Source: Verrucomicrobiaceae bacterium (GTDB taxonomy: Bacteria > Verrucomicrobiota > Verrucomicrobiia > Verrucomicrobiales > Verrucomicrobiaceae). From it: a stretch of 38,880 nt of DNA. A program made the position numbers and the translations under genes. How positions within the stretch are numbered: position 1 is the first letter of the stretch; each line of letters opens with the position of its first letter. Below, piece after piece: positions 25,378-32,915 of the stretch. The DNA is taken from NCBI GenBank assembly GCA_016795375.1, contig JAEUHJ010000231.1:1-38880 (forward strand), read 5' to 3'. The notes under the pieces were generated by a model. The model was given only the letters and a program-made list of their open reading frames with translations, did not search any database and was not told where the DNA came from.

Positions 25378-26148
25378 TCACCACGGCGGCAGCGCCATCG
25401 TCCCGCCATCGAGCACGATGGAGGTGGCGTTGATGTAACCCGCGTCATCGCTGAGAAGGAACGCAGCGGTCTGCGCGATGTCGATGGGCTGGCCGAGTCG
25501 GCGCACGGGAATGCGACGCGCCACATCTGCGTAGAGTTCTGCCACGGGCTTGTCCCAGCCCTCGCAGGTGGCCGCGAGCATCGGCGTGTCGATGGTGCCG
25601 GGGCAGATGCCGACGACGCGCACCTTGCCCGCGTGATCGGTGGCCAGGCAGCGGATCAAGGACTCCAGCGCTCCCTTCGACGCACAGTAAAGCGCGTGCG
25701 CCGGGAAGCCGATGAAGGCCGCCACGGAGGTGGTGACGAGAAACACGCCGCCGCCCTCCCGCTCCATGACCGGGATCACATGCTTCGCCGTCCAGAACAC
25801 GCTCTTCACATTCACGCCCATCAGTTTGTCCCAGGCTGCGTCATCGAACTCCGTGACCTTGCCCTTGCCCCAGACGCCCGCGTTGCAATGCACGCCGTCA
25901 ATGCGCCCGTAGTGCTCCACCGCGCGCTCCACCATCGCCTTCACACTGTCCTCGCGTGACACATCGGCGAAAACGAAGCGAACGTCGTGCCCAGCGGCGC
26001 GCAGCTCCTTTTCCAGCGCCTCGCCGCGTTCCTTTTGATTCGAGGCGATGACGACGCGCGCGCCGAGCGATGCGAAATGACGGCTGCATGCCTCGCCGAT
26101 GCCGGAGGTGCCGCCTGTGACCAGGATGACTTTGTCTTTGATGTTCAT
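25378..26148 (-). CDS. SDR family oxidoreductase
   Basis: This classical short-chain dehydrogenase has 256 residues. The cofactor site is TGGTSGIG (11-18), CNAG replaces NNAG around 88-91, the catalytic Ser is S141 in VTTSVAA, and Y154-x3-K158 appears in LYCASKGA. The end of beta 2 (IASNQKER) lacks the usual Asp, so NADP may be preferred. It is tightly spaced with the DUF4432 gene (10 bases). Repeat element D fills the gap on its upstream side. Function is probably oxidation or reduction of a sugar-derived ketone or alcohol. Confidence 0.9.
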   Translation of the reverse strand: MNIKDKVILVTGGTSGIGEACSRHFASLGARVVIASNQKERGEALEKELRAAGHDVRFVFADVSREDSVKAMVERAVEHYGRIDGVHCNAGVWGKGKVTEFDDAAWDKLMGVNVKSVFWTAKHVIPVMEREGGGVFLVTTSVAAFIGFPAHALYCASKGALESLIRCLATDHAGKVRVVGICPGTIDTPMLAATCEGWDKPVAELYADVARRIPVRRLGQPIDIAQTAAFLLSDDAGYINATSIVLDGGTMALPPW

Positions 26149-26172
26149 GGAAAGAAAGTAAATGGGGTTGAA

Positions 26173-26247
26173 GGCAAAATCATGGAGGGCAGAATCATGG
26201 CATGAATTTTAGAAATATGATTCTGCCATCCATGATTCTGCCTTTTC
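26173..26247. repeat. Intercistronic inverted-repeat element, copy D
   Basis: Units are GGCAAAATCATGG, GGCAGAATCATGG, a loop ending TTTTAGAAAT, ATGATTCTGCC and CATGATTCTGCC, then TTTTC. All four units are of the C type (ATCATGG), unlike A-C where C and G types alternate. Its last base touches the stop codon of the VOC-like gene (26248-26250, minus strand). Confidence 0.87.
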
Positions 26248-26586
26248 TCATCTCCAGGGAAGGTCGGATTCACTCTCGAACTGCATGTATTCGATGACCG
26301 CGCCGTCCTTCAGCATGAAGGCCACGGTGAAGTTCGGAGACGGCTCGAAGGGCTCCAGGATCACGTTTTCGCCTTTGATCGCCTCGTGGATGTCATCCAC
26401 GCGGTAGGCGACGTGCGGCAGATCCCGCACCGGGCCTTTCACCGGGCTGTCCGGCTCGAAGCGCAGATACTCCACCTTGTAAGGATGCTTGCGCGGGTCC
26501 GTGACCCAGACCTTGGTGTCCTCGACGAAGTATTCACCCGGCTGGCTCTCATCCGTGGGCATGCCGATGTGATGGAATGTTTTCAT
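26248..26586 (-). CDS. VOC (glyoxalase/dioxygenase-fold) protein
   Basis: This small 112-residue protein is one VOC module. It opens with KTFHHIGMPT, has the mid-chain strand LPHVAYRVDDIHEAI, and ends with a strand ending in Glu (VIEYMQFE). The early His pair, the mid His and the late Glu match the usual metal ligand positions (H-H-E type). Such proteins are isomerases, lyases or resistance proteins, and here an isomerase or epimerase step on a small metabolite is plausible. It is bracketed by repeat elements D and E. The assignment to a specific reaction is not possible. Confidence 0.7.
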   Translation of the reverse strand: MKTFHHIGMPTDESQPGEYFVEDTKVWVTDPRKHPYKVEYLRFEPDSPVKGPVRDLPHVAYRVDDIHEAIKGENVILEPFEPSPNFTVAFMLKDGAVIEYMQFESESDLPWR

Positions 26587-26596
26587 GGTGTATTAA

Positions 26597-26623
26597 GGCA
26601 GATGGTTGTGTTCAGAAACATGA
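26597..26623. repeat. Degenerate half repeat element next to copy E
   Basis: GGCAGATGG followed by TTGTG and TTCAGAAACATGA looks like a left unit joined to the loop-right junction (TTTCAGGAACATGA in copy E), with the arms lost. It sits between copy E and the VOC-like gene start. Confidence 0.45.
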
Positions 26624-26628
26624 GTTAA

Positions 26629-26711
26629 GACAAAATCATGGAGGACAAAATCATGGGGAAAAAATGAATGATTTCAGGAACATGATTTTGTCCCCCATGA
26701 TTCTGTCTTTC
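26629..26711. repeat. Intercistronic inverted-repeat element, copy E
   Basis: Units are GACAAAATCATGG, GACAAAATCATGG, a longer loop (GGAAAAAATGAATGATTTCAG), CATGATTTTGTCC and CATGATTCTGTC. The inner stem carries two compensating changes relative to the other copies (GGGCAG/CTGCCC becomes GGACAA/TTGTCC), which keeps full pairing. The last bases overlap the stop codon of the NAD-epimerase gene (26710-26712, minus strand). Confidence 0.87.
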
Positions 26712-27663
26712 ATTCCTCCCCCCTCCTCGCGGCGATGGCGCGGTCGGCCATGCGGAAGAAATCATTCTCCGGCGAGTAGCCGAGCACGGTGCGGGCGCGG
26801 GTGATGTTGATCTCGAAGGGATGATACTGCGGGTTTGGAATCTCGATCACCGGCAGCGCGAGCTTCTTCGACAAATACTCCGCCGCCACGCGGTAATCGA
26901 AGGCGGACGGCCCGGCGATGTTGAAATCCTGGCCGAGGGCGGAGGGATTGCCGATCATGCGATCAAACGCCTGCATCACATCATCCACATGCACGATGTG
27001 ACGGCGCAGCGGCGCTCCTTTGGCATCGGTGAGGATGGGGACATGCTCTTTTCCCGAACGCACAAGATCGAGCACGGCATCACTCACGCTGCCGAAGCCG
27101 TGGCCCGGCTCGGCGGGGTTCACATTCCGCAGCAGGGAGAAGTGATTGAGCAGATCATCCTCCTCGAAGACCCACGAGGAGCGCAGCACGGTGGTCGGCA
27201 CGCCATATTGCACGGCGTATTGCGCGGTCATCGTCTCCTCCATCACTTTCGAGAAGGCGTAGTAGCCCGGATAAGCCGTGAGCGGATGGTTTTCATCAAT
27301 GGGCACCGGCTGCGGATAAAACCAGATGCCCTGCGCCGCGTCCCCGCCGAAGAGGATGAACTGCTTCACGCCCTGGCGGCGGCAGGCTTCGAGGATGTTG
27401 AAGGTGCCGCGCACGCTGACATCGAAAAATGTGTCCGAGTCCTCCTTCGTCGTGGCGAGCTGTACGACGATGTCCGCGCCACGCACGGTTTCCTCGACGG
27501 CCTTTGCATCCGTGATGCTGCCGTGAACGCAGGTCACATCCGCGCCTTCGACCGGCGTGCGATGCACCAGCGCCCGCACCGCGATGCCCCGCCGTTCCAA
27601 CACCGCCAAAGCATGGCGTCCTAGCTTTCCACTGGCTCCAAAGATGGCGGCGGTCTGTTTCAT
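26710..27663 (-). CDS. NAD(P)-dependent epimerase/dehydratase (extended SDR)
   Basis: This 317-residue extended SDR heads the minus-strand run. The dinucleotide site is GASGKLG (9-15). The catalytic Tyr and Lys are in YPGYYAFSK (Y135, K139). PQPVPIDENHPL matches the sugar-nucleotide or hydroxysteroid epimerase class. Family members interconvert or dehydrate nucleotide sugars or oxidise sugar acids (uronate dehydrogenase-like); I cannot choose between these. A TATACT box (27670-27675 on the + strand read as AGTATA) lies six bases before the ATG on the coding strand, which would give a leaderless message. Confidence 0.85.
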   Translation of the reverse strand: MKQTAAIFGASGKLGRHALAVLERRGIAVRALVHRTPVEGADVTCVHGSITDAKAVEETVRGADIVVQLATTKEDSDTFFDVSVRGTFNILEACRRQGVKQFILFGGDAAQGIWFYPQPVPIDENHPLTAYPGYYAFSKVMEETMTAQYAVQYGVPTTVLRSSWVFEEDDLLNHFSLLRNVNPAEPGHGFGSVSDAVLDLVRSGKEHVPILTDAKGAPLRRHIVHVDDVMQAFDRMIGNPSALGQDFNIAGPSAFDYRVAAEYLSKKLALPVIEIPNPQYHPFEINITRARTVLGYSPENDFFRMADRAIAARRGEE

Positions 27664-27724
27664 GCGGCGAGTATAACGCGGCGAGGCCGCTCAAAGCATT
27701 GGCCGGGAGCGTCAACCTTTGGTA

Positions 27725-27746
27725 TTTTCCGGTCATGACCGAAAAA
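27725..27746. promoter_or_regulatory. 22-bp palindrome straddling the AraC-regulator start codon
   Basis: CGGTCATGACCG (27730-27741) is a perfect palindrome. TTTT on its left and AAAA on its right extend it to 22 bp with one mismatched pair (27729/27742). The ATG start codon (27735-27737) lies in its centre. This is a good candidate operator for autoregulation, or an RNA hairpin hiding the start codon. It is also in the 71-bp divergent region shared with the 16-kb run. Confidence 0.5.
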
Positions 27747-28511
27747 CAGCAGGCGCAGCAGTTCCAGCAGGCATTCCTCCAGCGCATGGGCGGCGGCCTC
27801 CAGCTCTCCACTCTCTTCGCCACACTGCCGATGATCGCCTTCCTGGCGAAGGACAAGAACAGCCGCTTCGTCTGCGCGAACGCCCGCACGCTGAAAATCT
27901 TCAACCTGGAGCACGAATGGCAGATGCTCGGCAAAAGGGACCGCGACTTCTTTCCGCGCGAGCTGGCCGCCGGTTTCGTGGACGAGGACCGCCGCGTGAT
28001 GCGCACGGGCAAGCCGCGCACCTTCTACTCGCAGATGGTGCCGGACATCCGCGGGCCGCTGAACTGGTATGTCGTCTCCGTCTCCCCACTGCGTGACGCA
28101 CGCGGGCAGACCTGCGGCGTGGCTCTCGTGCTCTACGACATGCACGAGGTCGGCGGCGTGGCGCAGCCCTTTCAGCAGCTCGAGCCCGCGCTGCGCCACC
28201 TGCACACCCGCTTCCGCGACCCCATAGAGACGCGGCAGCTCGCCGCGCTCACTCATCTCTCCGAGCGCCAGTTCACCCGCCTTTTCCACAAGCTCCTCGG
28301 CGAGCCACCCATGCGCTACCTCATCCGCCAGCGCATCAATGCCGCCTGTCAGGATCTCATCACCACGGATCACACCGCTGGCGCTATCGCACTGGAAAGC
28401 GGTTTCTACGATCAAAGCGCCTTCACCCGCGCTTTCCGCGCGCAGACCGGCATGACGCCCGCCGCCTACCGGCGTCATCACCTCGATGAACTGGTCGTGA
28501 GCGGGACGTGA
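27735..28511 (+). CDS. PAS-AraC family transcriptional regulator
   Basis: This 258-residue protein has an N-terminal PAS-like sensor domain (about 25-140: LPMIAFLAKDKNSRFVCAN... VVSVSPLRDARGQTCG) and a C-terminal AraC double helix-turn-helix (about 150-250: LAALTHLSERQFTRLFHK and AIALESGFYDQSAFTRAFRAQTGMTPAAYRR). It is transcribed away from the minus-strand run, with a 71-bp shared intergenic region, so it is the natural regulator of that cluster (inference). ATG 27735 is preferred over an upstream TTG (27699), which would place the palindrome within the coding sequence. Sensing by a PAS domain rather than a cupin suggests a small aromatic, haem or redox signal instead of a free sugar. Confidence 0.9.
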   Translation: MTEKQQAQQFQQAFLQRMGGGLQLSTLFATLPMIAFLAKDKNSRFVCANARTLKIFNLEHEWQMLGKRDRDFFPRELAAGFVDEDRRVMRTGKPRTFYSQMVPDIRGPLNWYVVSVSPLRDARGQTCGVALVLYDMHEVGGVAQPFQQLEPALRHLHTRFRDPIETRQLAALTHLSERQFTRLFHKLLGEPPMRYLIRQRINAACQDLITTDHTAGAIALESGFYDQSAFTRAFRAQTGMTPAAYRRHHLDELVVSGT

Positions 28512-28533
28512 CACTGCCCTGTCCGTGCCAGGA

Positions 28534-28926
28534 TCATGCCATTCTGCGCACAGCGACAGCCTCGACCTCGTATTTGAGCGAAGGCGGCAGGCAGTTTGTG
28601 ATGGTGGTGCGCGCAGGGCAGGGCGCGGAGAAATATTCGCGGTAGAGCTTGTTGTAGAGCGGCAGGTCCGCCTCGTCGCGCACATAGTTGCGTGTCTGCA
28701 CGATATGCGCCAGGTCGCTGCCAGCGGCTTCGAGCACCTTGCGTACGTTTTCGATGCTGCGGCGGAACTCGCCTTCAAACGTGTCGCTGACGATGTTTCC
28801 CTGCGGATCGACGGAGGCCTGGCCGGAGACGAAAATGAGATCGCCCACAACCACGCAGGGGCTGAAGGGCAGGTGAGAGGTTGGCGTGTCGGGGAGTTGG
28901 GGATAAGAGACGAGCGGGTGGTTCAT
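28534..28926 (-). CDS. RidA (YjgF/UK114) family deaminase
   Basis: This 130-residue RidA-family protein removes reactive enamines and imines in amino-acid metabolism. The conserved segment YFSAPCPARTTI supplies R106, which binds the substrate carboxylate, and YEVEAVAV (E120/E122) is the conserved strand end. IFVSGQASVD and SIENVRKVLEAAG are the other hallmark blocks. The start at MNHPLVSYP (28926) is chosen because the frame upstream shows no RidA homology and lies in a region with a hairpin. It converges with the AraC gene, with a 22-base gap. Confidence 0.88.
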   Translation of the reverse strand: MNHPLVSYPQLPDTPTSHLPFSPCVVVGDLIFVSGQASVDPQGNIVSDTFEGEFRRSIENVRKVLEAAGSDLAHIVQTRNYVRDEADLPLYNKLYREYFSAPCPARTTITNCLPPSLKYEVEAVAVRRMA

Positions 28927-28946
28927 GAAGGTCTGAAAGCAAAGGT

Positions 28947-28973
28947 GGGGGCGTCCAGCCAGCAAATGCCCCC
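28947..28973 (-). terminator. GC-rich stem-loop between the histidine kinase and ridA
   Basis: On the coding (minus) strand, GGGGGC pairs with GCCCCC around a 15-base loop and is followed by ACCTTTGCTTTC, a weak pyrimidine tract. It lies 20 bases upstream of the RidA start in the 168-bp gap after the kinase stop. It could end the kinase transcript or fold in the RidA leader. Confidence 0.3.
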
Positions 28974-29094
28974 GGATCAGCCTTTGCGCAACGTCGCGAA
29001 AATCGTGGCGCCCATGACGCGGCATCACGCGGGGCAGGGGAGGGGAATCATCGCAGGGCGTTGCTTCCAGCGGCATCAAGCCGGGCGCCACGGC

Positions 29095-30948
29095 TCAGGT
29101 GCAGGGGAAAGCGCAAACCACTCTGACGCCACGCCGCGGCCTGGAGGTGATCTGAAGGCTGCCCCTGATGAGATTGGCCCGGTAATACATGACCTGCTGG
29201 CCGATGCCTCCGCCGGTTTTGCGGCCGTTCCCGCCCATCCCGACTCCATCATCCTCGACTTCGAGGGCGCACTGGCCGTCCGTGAGGCGGCGGAGCGAGA
29301 TCATGATCTTTGAAGGGCGGCCGTGGCGCAGCGCGTTGCCCGCGGCCTCCTGTGCGATGCGGAAGACATGGGTCGCTTTTTCAGAGTCTTCCAGCCGCAC
29401 GCTTTCATCAATCTCGCTGGTGCAGGGCATCCGGTGGTTGATGCGGATCGTCTCTGCAAGCAGCCGCAACGCGCCGCCGAGGCCGCGGTTCCTCACCGAC
29501 ATGGGGGACAGCCCGTGTGACATGCGCCGGATCTCCATCAGCGCGTCGTGCAGCAACTGGCGGATGCGCGCCGCGCTTTCTTTATGGGCGCCCTCCAGCT
29601 CATCTTCGAGCGATTCCATCAGATGGGTGACACCCGACATGGTCTGGCCGACCCCATCATGAAGATTGTGGCCGATGCGGGCCTGCTCCTGTTCGGCGAT
29701 GCGCAGGATTTCCTGCTGCAACCGGTAGCGTTCCGAGAGGTCGGTGCCTGTCACGATGATGCGGTCGATCCCGCCTTCCGGCGAACGTGTGGCGACGCTG
29801 GAGAGGGAAACGACATGATACCTGCCGCTTTTGTCCGTGAGGATGGCCTCGCGCGCGGGATTCACCTTCCCCTTGAGCAGTCTCCGCAGCCGTTCTGATG
29901 CGCGCACGGCCTCCCCGGCGCCCATGATGCCGACTTCCCAGGGGGTGCGCCCGACAAGCTCTTTGCGGCTGTATCCAAAGATGGAGATCGTGGCATCATT
30001 CACATGCAGCATGCGACCCGCATGATCCAGCAGCACGATGATGGCGGAGGTGTGATTGACCAGCGTCTCGTTGAACTGGAGCTCCCTCTGGTAACCTGCC
30101 TCGGCCTGCTTGCGTGCGCTCACGTCCGTGAGCAGGGCCACCGCGCCGGCATAAGCGCCGCTGGCGTCGGTGATGGGATTGGTGGAGACAAAGGTCCACA
30201 GGTCGGAGCCGTCCTTGCGCAGAAATTTGAATTCAAACTGCTCGGAAATTCCCTTTTTGCGGCGCTTGATGTGACCTGCCAGCAAGGCGCGGCCTTTGTC
30301 ATCCAGGAAGTCGTTGATGGGGCGGCCGACCATCTCATCAAACGTGTAACCCATCATCCGGGTCATCTTGGGGTTGACGTAATCGGTGAGTGATCTGGCG
30401 TCGATGGTCCAGATGCCCTCCTCCGCTGTCTGTGCGATGCGCCGGTAGCGCTCCTCGCTCTCATGCAGCGCCATCTCGGCATTTTTCCGCGCGGTGATGT
30501 CGTGGACCACGCCTGCCAGTTGGGCGACACTGCCCCTGTCATCGAGCATCGGCATCACCTCGGTTTCCACATGATGAAGACCTGAGGGGTATTGAATGCA
30601 CTCCTCCCAACGGACAGCCACCTTCATCCTGACCGCCCGGCGAAAATGCCGCGACGCCAGCCCTGCCGATGCCTGCGGCAAAGCCTCGCCCACCAACCGG
30701 CCGGTGATTTGTTTGTTCTTGAAACCGGTGGCCGCCAAAAACGCCCGGTTCGCGGAAGCGAAACGGAATTTTCCGCCGGGTTCGACCGCGATGCGGAAAA
30801 GCAGGGCGCTGGAGCGGGCATAAGTGTCCGCATCGTGCCGGAGCCTCTGGTCACGCGCCTCCGGGCCGTGGCATGAGTCACCTGGCGCCCGCTTTGTGCG
30901 TTTGCGGGCGGTGGATTTCTTTTTGCCGTCGATTCGTTGCAGCTTCAT
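29095..30948 (-). CDS. Soluble multi-PAS histidine kinase (NarL/HisKA_3 type)
   Basis: This 617-residue kinase has no membrane segment. Three PAS/PAC modules occupy about 45-155, 165-280 and 290-405, each closed by a typical PAC end (DITARKNAE, DVSARKQAE, TDLSERYRL). The HisKA_3 dimerisation motif is ARIGHNLHDGVGQ, with the phospho-accepting His at 430. The ATPase domain has the N-box (QEAAGNALRHG, N538) and the G1 box (DDGVGM, 567-571). The N-terminus is Lys/Arg-rich. No response-regulator gene is adjacent, so the partner must lie elsewhere. A candidate promoter precedes it. Confidence 0.9.
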   Translation of the reverse strand: MKLQRIDGKKKSTARKRTKRAPGDSCHGPEARDQRLRHDADTYARSSALLFRIAVEPGGKFRFASANRAFLAATGFKNKQITGRLVGEALPQASAGLASRHFRRAVRMKVAVRWEECIQYPSGLHHVETEVMPMLDDRGSVAQLAGVVHDITARKNAEMALHESEERYRRIAQTAEEGIWTIDARSLTDYVNPKMTRMMGYTFDEMVGRPINDFLDDKGRALLAGHIKRRKKGISEQFEFKFLRKDGSDLWTFVSTNPITDASGAYAGAVALLTDVSARKQAEAGYQRELQFNETLVNHTSAIIVLLDHAGRMLHVNDATISIFGYSRKELVGRTPWEVGIMGAGEAVRASERLRRLLKGKVNPAREAILTDKSGRYHVVSLSSVATRSPEGGIDRIIVTGTDLSERYRLQQEILRIAEQEQARIGHNLHDGVGQTMSGVTHLMESLEDELEGAHKESAARIRQLLHDALMEIRRMSHGLSPMSVRNRGLGGALRLLAETIRINHRMPCTSEIDESVRLEDSEKATHVFRIAQEAAGNALRHGRPSKIMISLRRLTDGQCALEVEDDGVGMGGNGRKTGGGIGQQVMYYRANLIRGSLQITSRPRRGVRVVCAFPCT

Positions 30949-30967
30949 GGCACCAGAGCCTTGTCAG

Positions 30968-30997
30968 ATTCAAGCAAATGCCGGTGCCGGGTGTCAA
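30968..30997 (-). promoter_or_regulatory. Candidate promoter of the PAS kinase
   Basis: On the minus strand TTGACA (30997-30992) is followed after 18 bases by TTGAAT (30973-30968). The -35 is perfect and the -10 matches 4 of 6. The kinase ATG is 20 bases beyond, with a weak AAGG ribosome site between. Confidence 0.35.
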
Positions 30998-31010
30998 CTC
31001 CCGGGGTTCC

Positions 31011-32837
31011 TCACATCCGGCAGATCAGCAGCTCCCGCTCGTAGATGAGTTCTTTGGGCAGGTGGCTCCTCAGATCGAGGAAAAGCTCCTCGTGGGACAG
31101 AATCTCGGCGCGCCAGGCGTCGCGGTCGAATTTCTGCAGCTCGTCGAATTGCTCCTTCGGGAAATCGAGGCCCTTCCAGTCGATGTCCTTGTAACGCGGC
31201 ACCCAGCCGATGGGCGTCTCCTTGGACATGCCATGGCCGTTCGCGCGATCGACGATCCATTTCAGCACACGCATGTTCTCGCTGAAGCCGGGCCAGAGAA
31301 ACCTGCCGTCCTTGTCTTTGCGGAACCAGTTCACATGGAAGATGCGCGGCGTCTCGGTGAGGCGGCGCTGCATGCTGATCCAATGGCGGAAGTAGTCGCC
31401 CATGTGGTAGCCGCAGAAGGGCAGCATGGCCATCGGATCACGGCGCACCTTGCCGAGCGTGCCTGCGGCCGCAGCGGTCATCTCGCTGCCCATCGTGGCG
31501 CCGGCATAGACGCCGCTGACCCAGTTGAATGCCTGATAAATGAGCGGCATCGTCGTGGCGCGGCGTCCGCCGAAGATGATGGCGGAAATCGGCACGCCCT
31601 CCGGCTTCTCCCAGTCGGGATCGATGGTGGGACACTGCGAGGCGGGCGCGGTGAAGCGCGAGTTCGGATGCGCGGCCTTGACGCCTTTCTCTTTCGCGAT
31701 CTGCGGCGTCCATTCGTTGCCCTGCCAGTCGGTGCATTTCGCGGGCGGCTCGTCCGTCATGCCCTCCCACCACACGCCGCCGTCGGGGGTGAGCGCGACA
31801 TTGGTGAAGATAGTGTTCTTGCGCAACGAGGCCATCGCATTGGGATTCGTCTTGTCGCTGGTGCCGGGCGCGACGCCGAAGAAGCCGGCCTCCGGGTTGA
31901 TGGCGTAAAGACGACCGTCAGCGCCGGGTTTGATCCACGCGATGTCATCGCCCACGGTCCAGACCTTCCACCCCTTTTCGGCAAAATTGGCGGGCGGGAT
32001 GAGCATGGCGAAGTTCGTCTTTCCGCAGGCGCTGGGGAAGGCGGCGGCGACATAGGTCTTCTGCCCTTTCGGATCCTCCACGCCGAGGATGAGCATGTGC
32101 TCGGCCATCCAGCCCTCGTCGCGTGCCATGGCGGAGGCGATGCGCAGCGCGAAGCATTTTTTCCCGAGCAGCGCGTTCCCGCCGTAGCCGCTGCCGTAGC
32201 TCCATATCTCACGCGTCTCGGGGAAGTGGACGACGTACTTCTCCTTGTTGCAGGGCCACGGCACGTCCTTCCGGCCTTTTTTCAGCGGCGCGCCCACCGT
32301 GTGCATGCAGGGCACCACGCGCTTCTTCGACTTGTCGATCATCTCGAAGACTTTTCTCCCCACACGGGCCATGATGCGCATGTTCACCACCGCGTAGGCG
32401 GAATCGGTGAGCTGCACGCCGATCTGCGACATCGGCGAGCCGACCGGCCCCATGCTGAAGGCCAGGACATACATCGTCCGGCCCCTCATGCAGCCGTTGA
32501 ACAAACCGCGCAGCCTCGCCTTCATCTCGAAGGGATCCACCCAGTTGTTCGTCGGCCCGGCGGCATCTTTCGAGTGGCTGCAAATGAACGTGCGCTCCTC
32601 GACACGCGCCACATCGCCGGGATCGGAGCGTGCGTAGAAGCAGCCGGGCCATTTCTTTTGATTCAGGCGGATGAAGGTCCCAGCGGCGACCATTTCATCA
32701 CACAGGCGGTCATATTCGGCCTTCGAGCCATCCACCCAGTGGATTTTGTCCGGCTTGCACAGCGCGGCCATTTTTTTGACCCAGCGCTGGAGGTGGATGT
32801 TTTTGCTCAGCGGTTTCGATGAGGATGTTTTGTTCAT
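31011..32837 (-). CDS. pckG: Phosphoenolpyruvate carboxykinase (GTP)
   Basis: This 608-residue protein has the normal length for GTP-dependent PEPCK, which converts oxaloacetate and GTP to PEP, GDP and CO2 in gluconeogenesis. The kinase-1 P-loop is FPSACGKT (267-274) with the mobile-loop Cys C271. PEP/oxaloacetate-site blocks include [18 protein letters not shown] and [12 protein letters not shown]. Guanine-site segments such as [18 protein letters not shown] follow. This is the GTP enzyme (pckG), not the ATP form (pckA), consistent with Verrucomicrobiota. No dedicated regulator is visible; the upstream gene is the BPL_N protein 78 bases away. Confidence 0.96.
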   Translation of the reverse strand: MNKTSSSKPLSKNIHLQRWVKKMAALCKPDKIHWVDGSKAEYDRLCDEMVAAGTFIRLNQKKWPGCFYARSDPGDVARVEERTFICSHSKDAAGPTNNWVDPFEMKARLRGLFNGCMRGRTMYVLAFSMGPVGSPMSQIGVQLTDSAYAVVNMRIMARVGRKVFEMIDKSKKRVVPCMHTVGAPLKKGRKDVPWPCNKEKYVVHFPETREIWSYGSGYGGNALLGKKCFALRIASAMARDEGWMAEHMLILGVEDPKGQKTYVAAAFPSACGKTNFAMLIPPANFAEKGWKVWTVGDDIAWIKPGADGRLYAINPEAGFFGVAPGTSDKTNPNAMASLRKNTIFTNVALTPDGGVWWEGMTDEPPAKCTDWQGNEWTPQIAKEKGVKAAHPNSRFTAPASQCPTIDPDWEKPEGVPISAIIFGGRRATTMPLIYQAFNWVSGVYAGATMGSEMTAAAAGTLGKVRRDPMAMLPFCGYHMGDYFRHWISMQRRLTETPRIFHVNWFRKDKDGRFLWPGFSENMRVLKWIVDRANGHGMSKETPIGWVPRYKDIDWKGLDFPKEQFDELQKFDRDAWRAEILSHEELFLDLRSHLPKELIYERELLICRM

Positions 32838-32915
32838 GTGAGTGCCGGAGACGCCGTCACGATGCTGAAAACAGGCCGGATGTCACCGCGCATTTCCTGG
32901 CGGATTTTGTTCAAA

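Noticed and set aside
17294..26711. Repeat elements as a CRISPR array
   Set aside because: Units are inverted within each copy, copies are hundreds to thousands of bases apart with genes between, and there are no cas genes.
28501..28560. GGATCATGCCATTCTGC near the ridA end as a seventh repeat element
   Set aside because: Only a partial unit match, without a second unit or inverted arm, and it lies within the ridA coding end.
30873..32822. 649-residue plus-strand frame opposite pckG
   Set aside because: pckG is unmistakable on the minus strand; the plus-strand frame is a codon-bias shadow.
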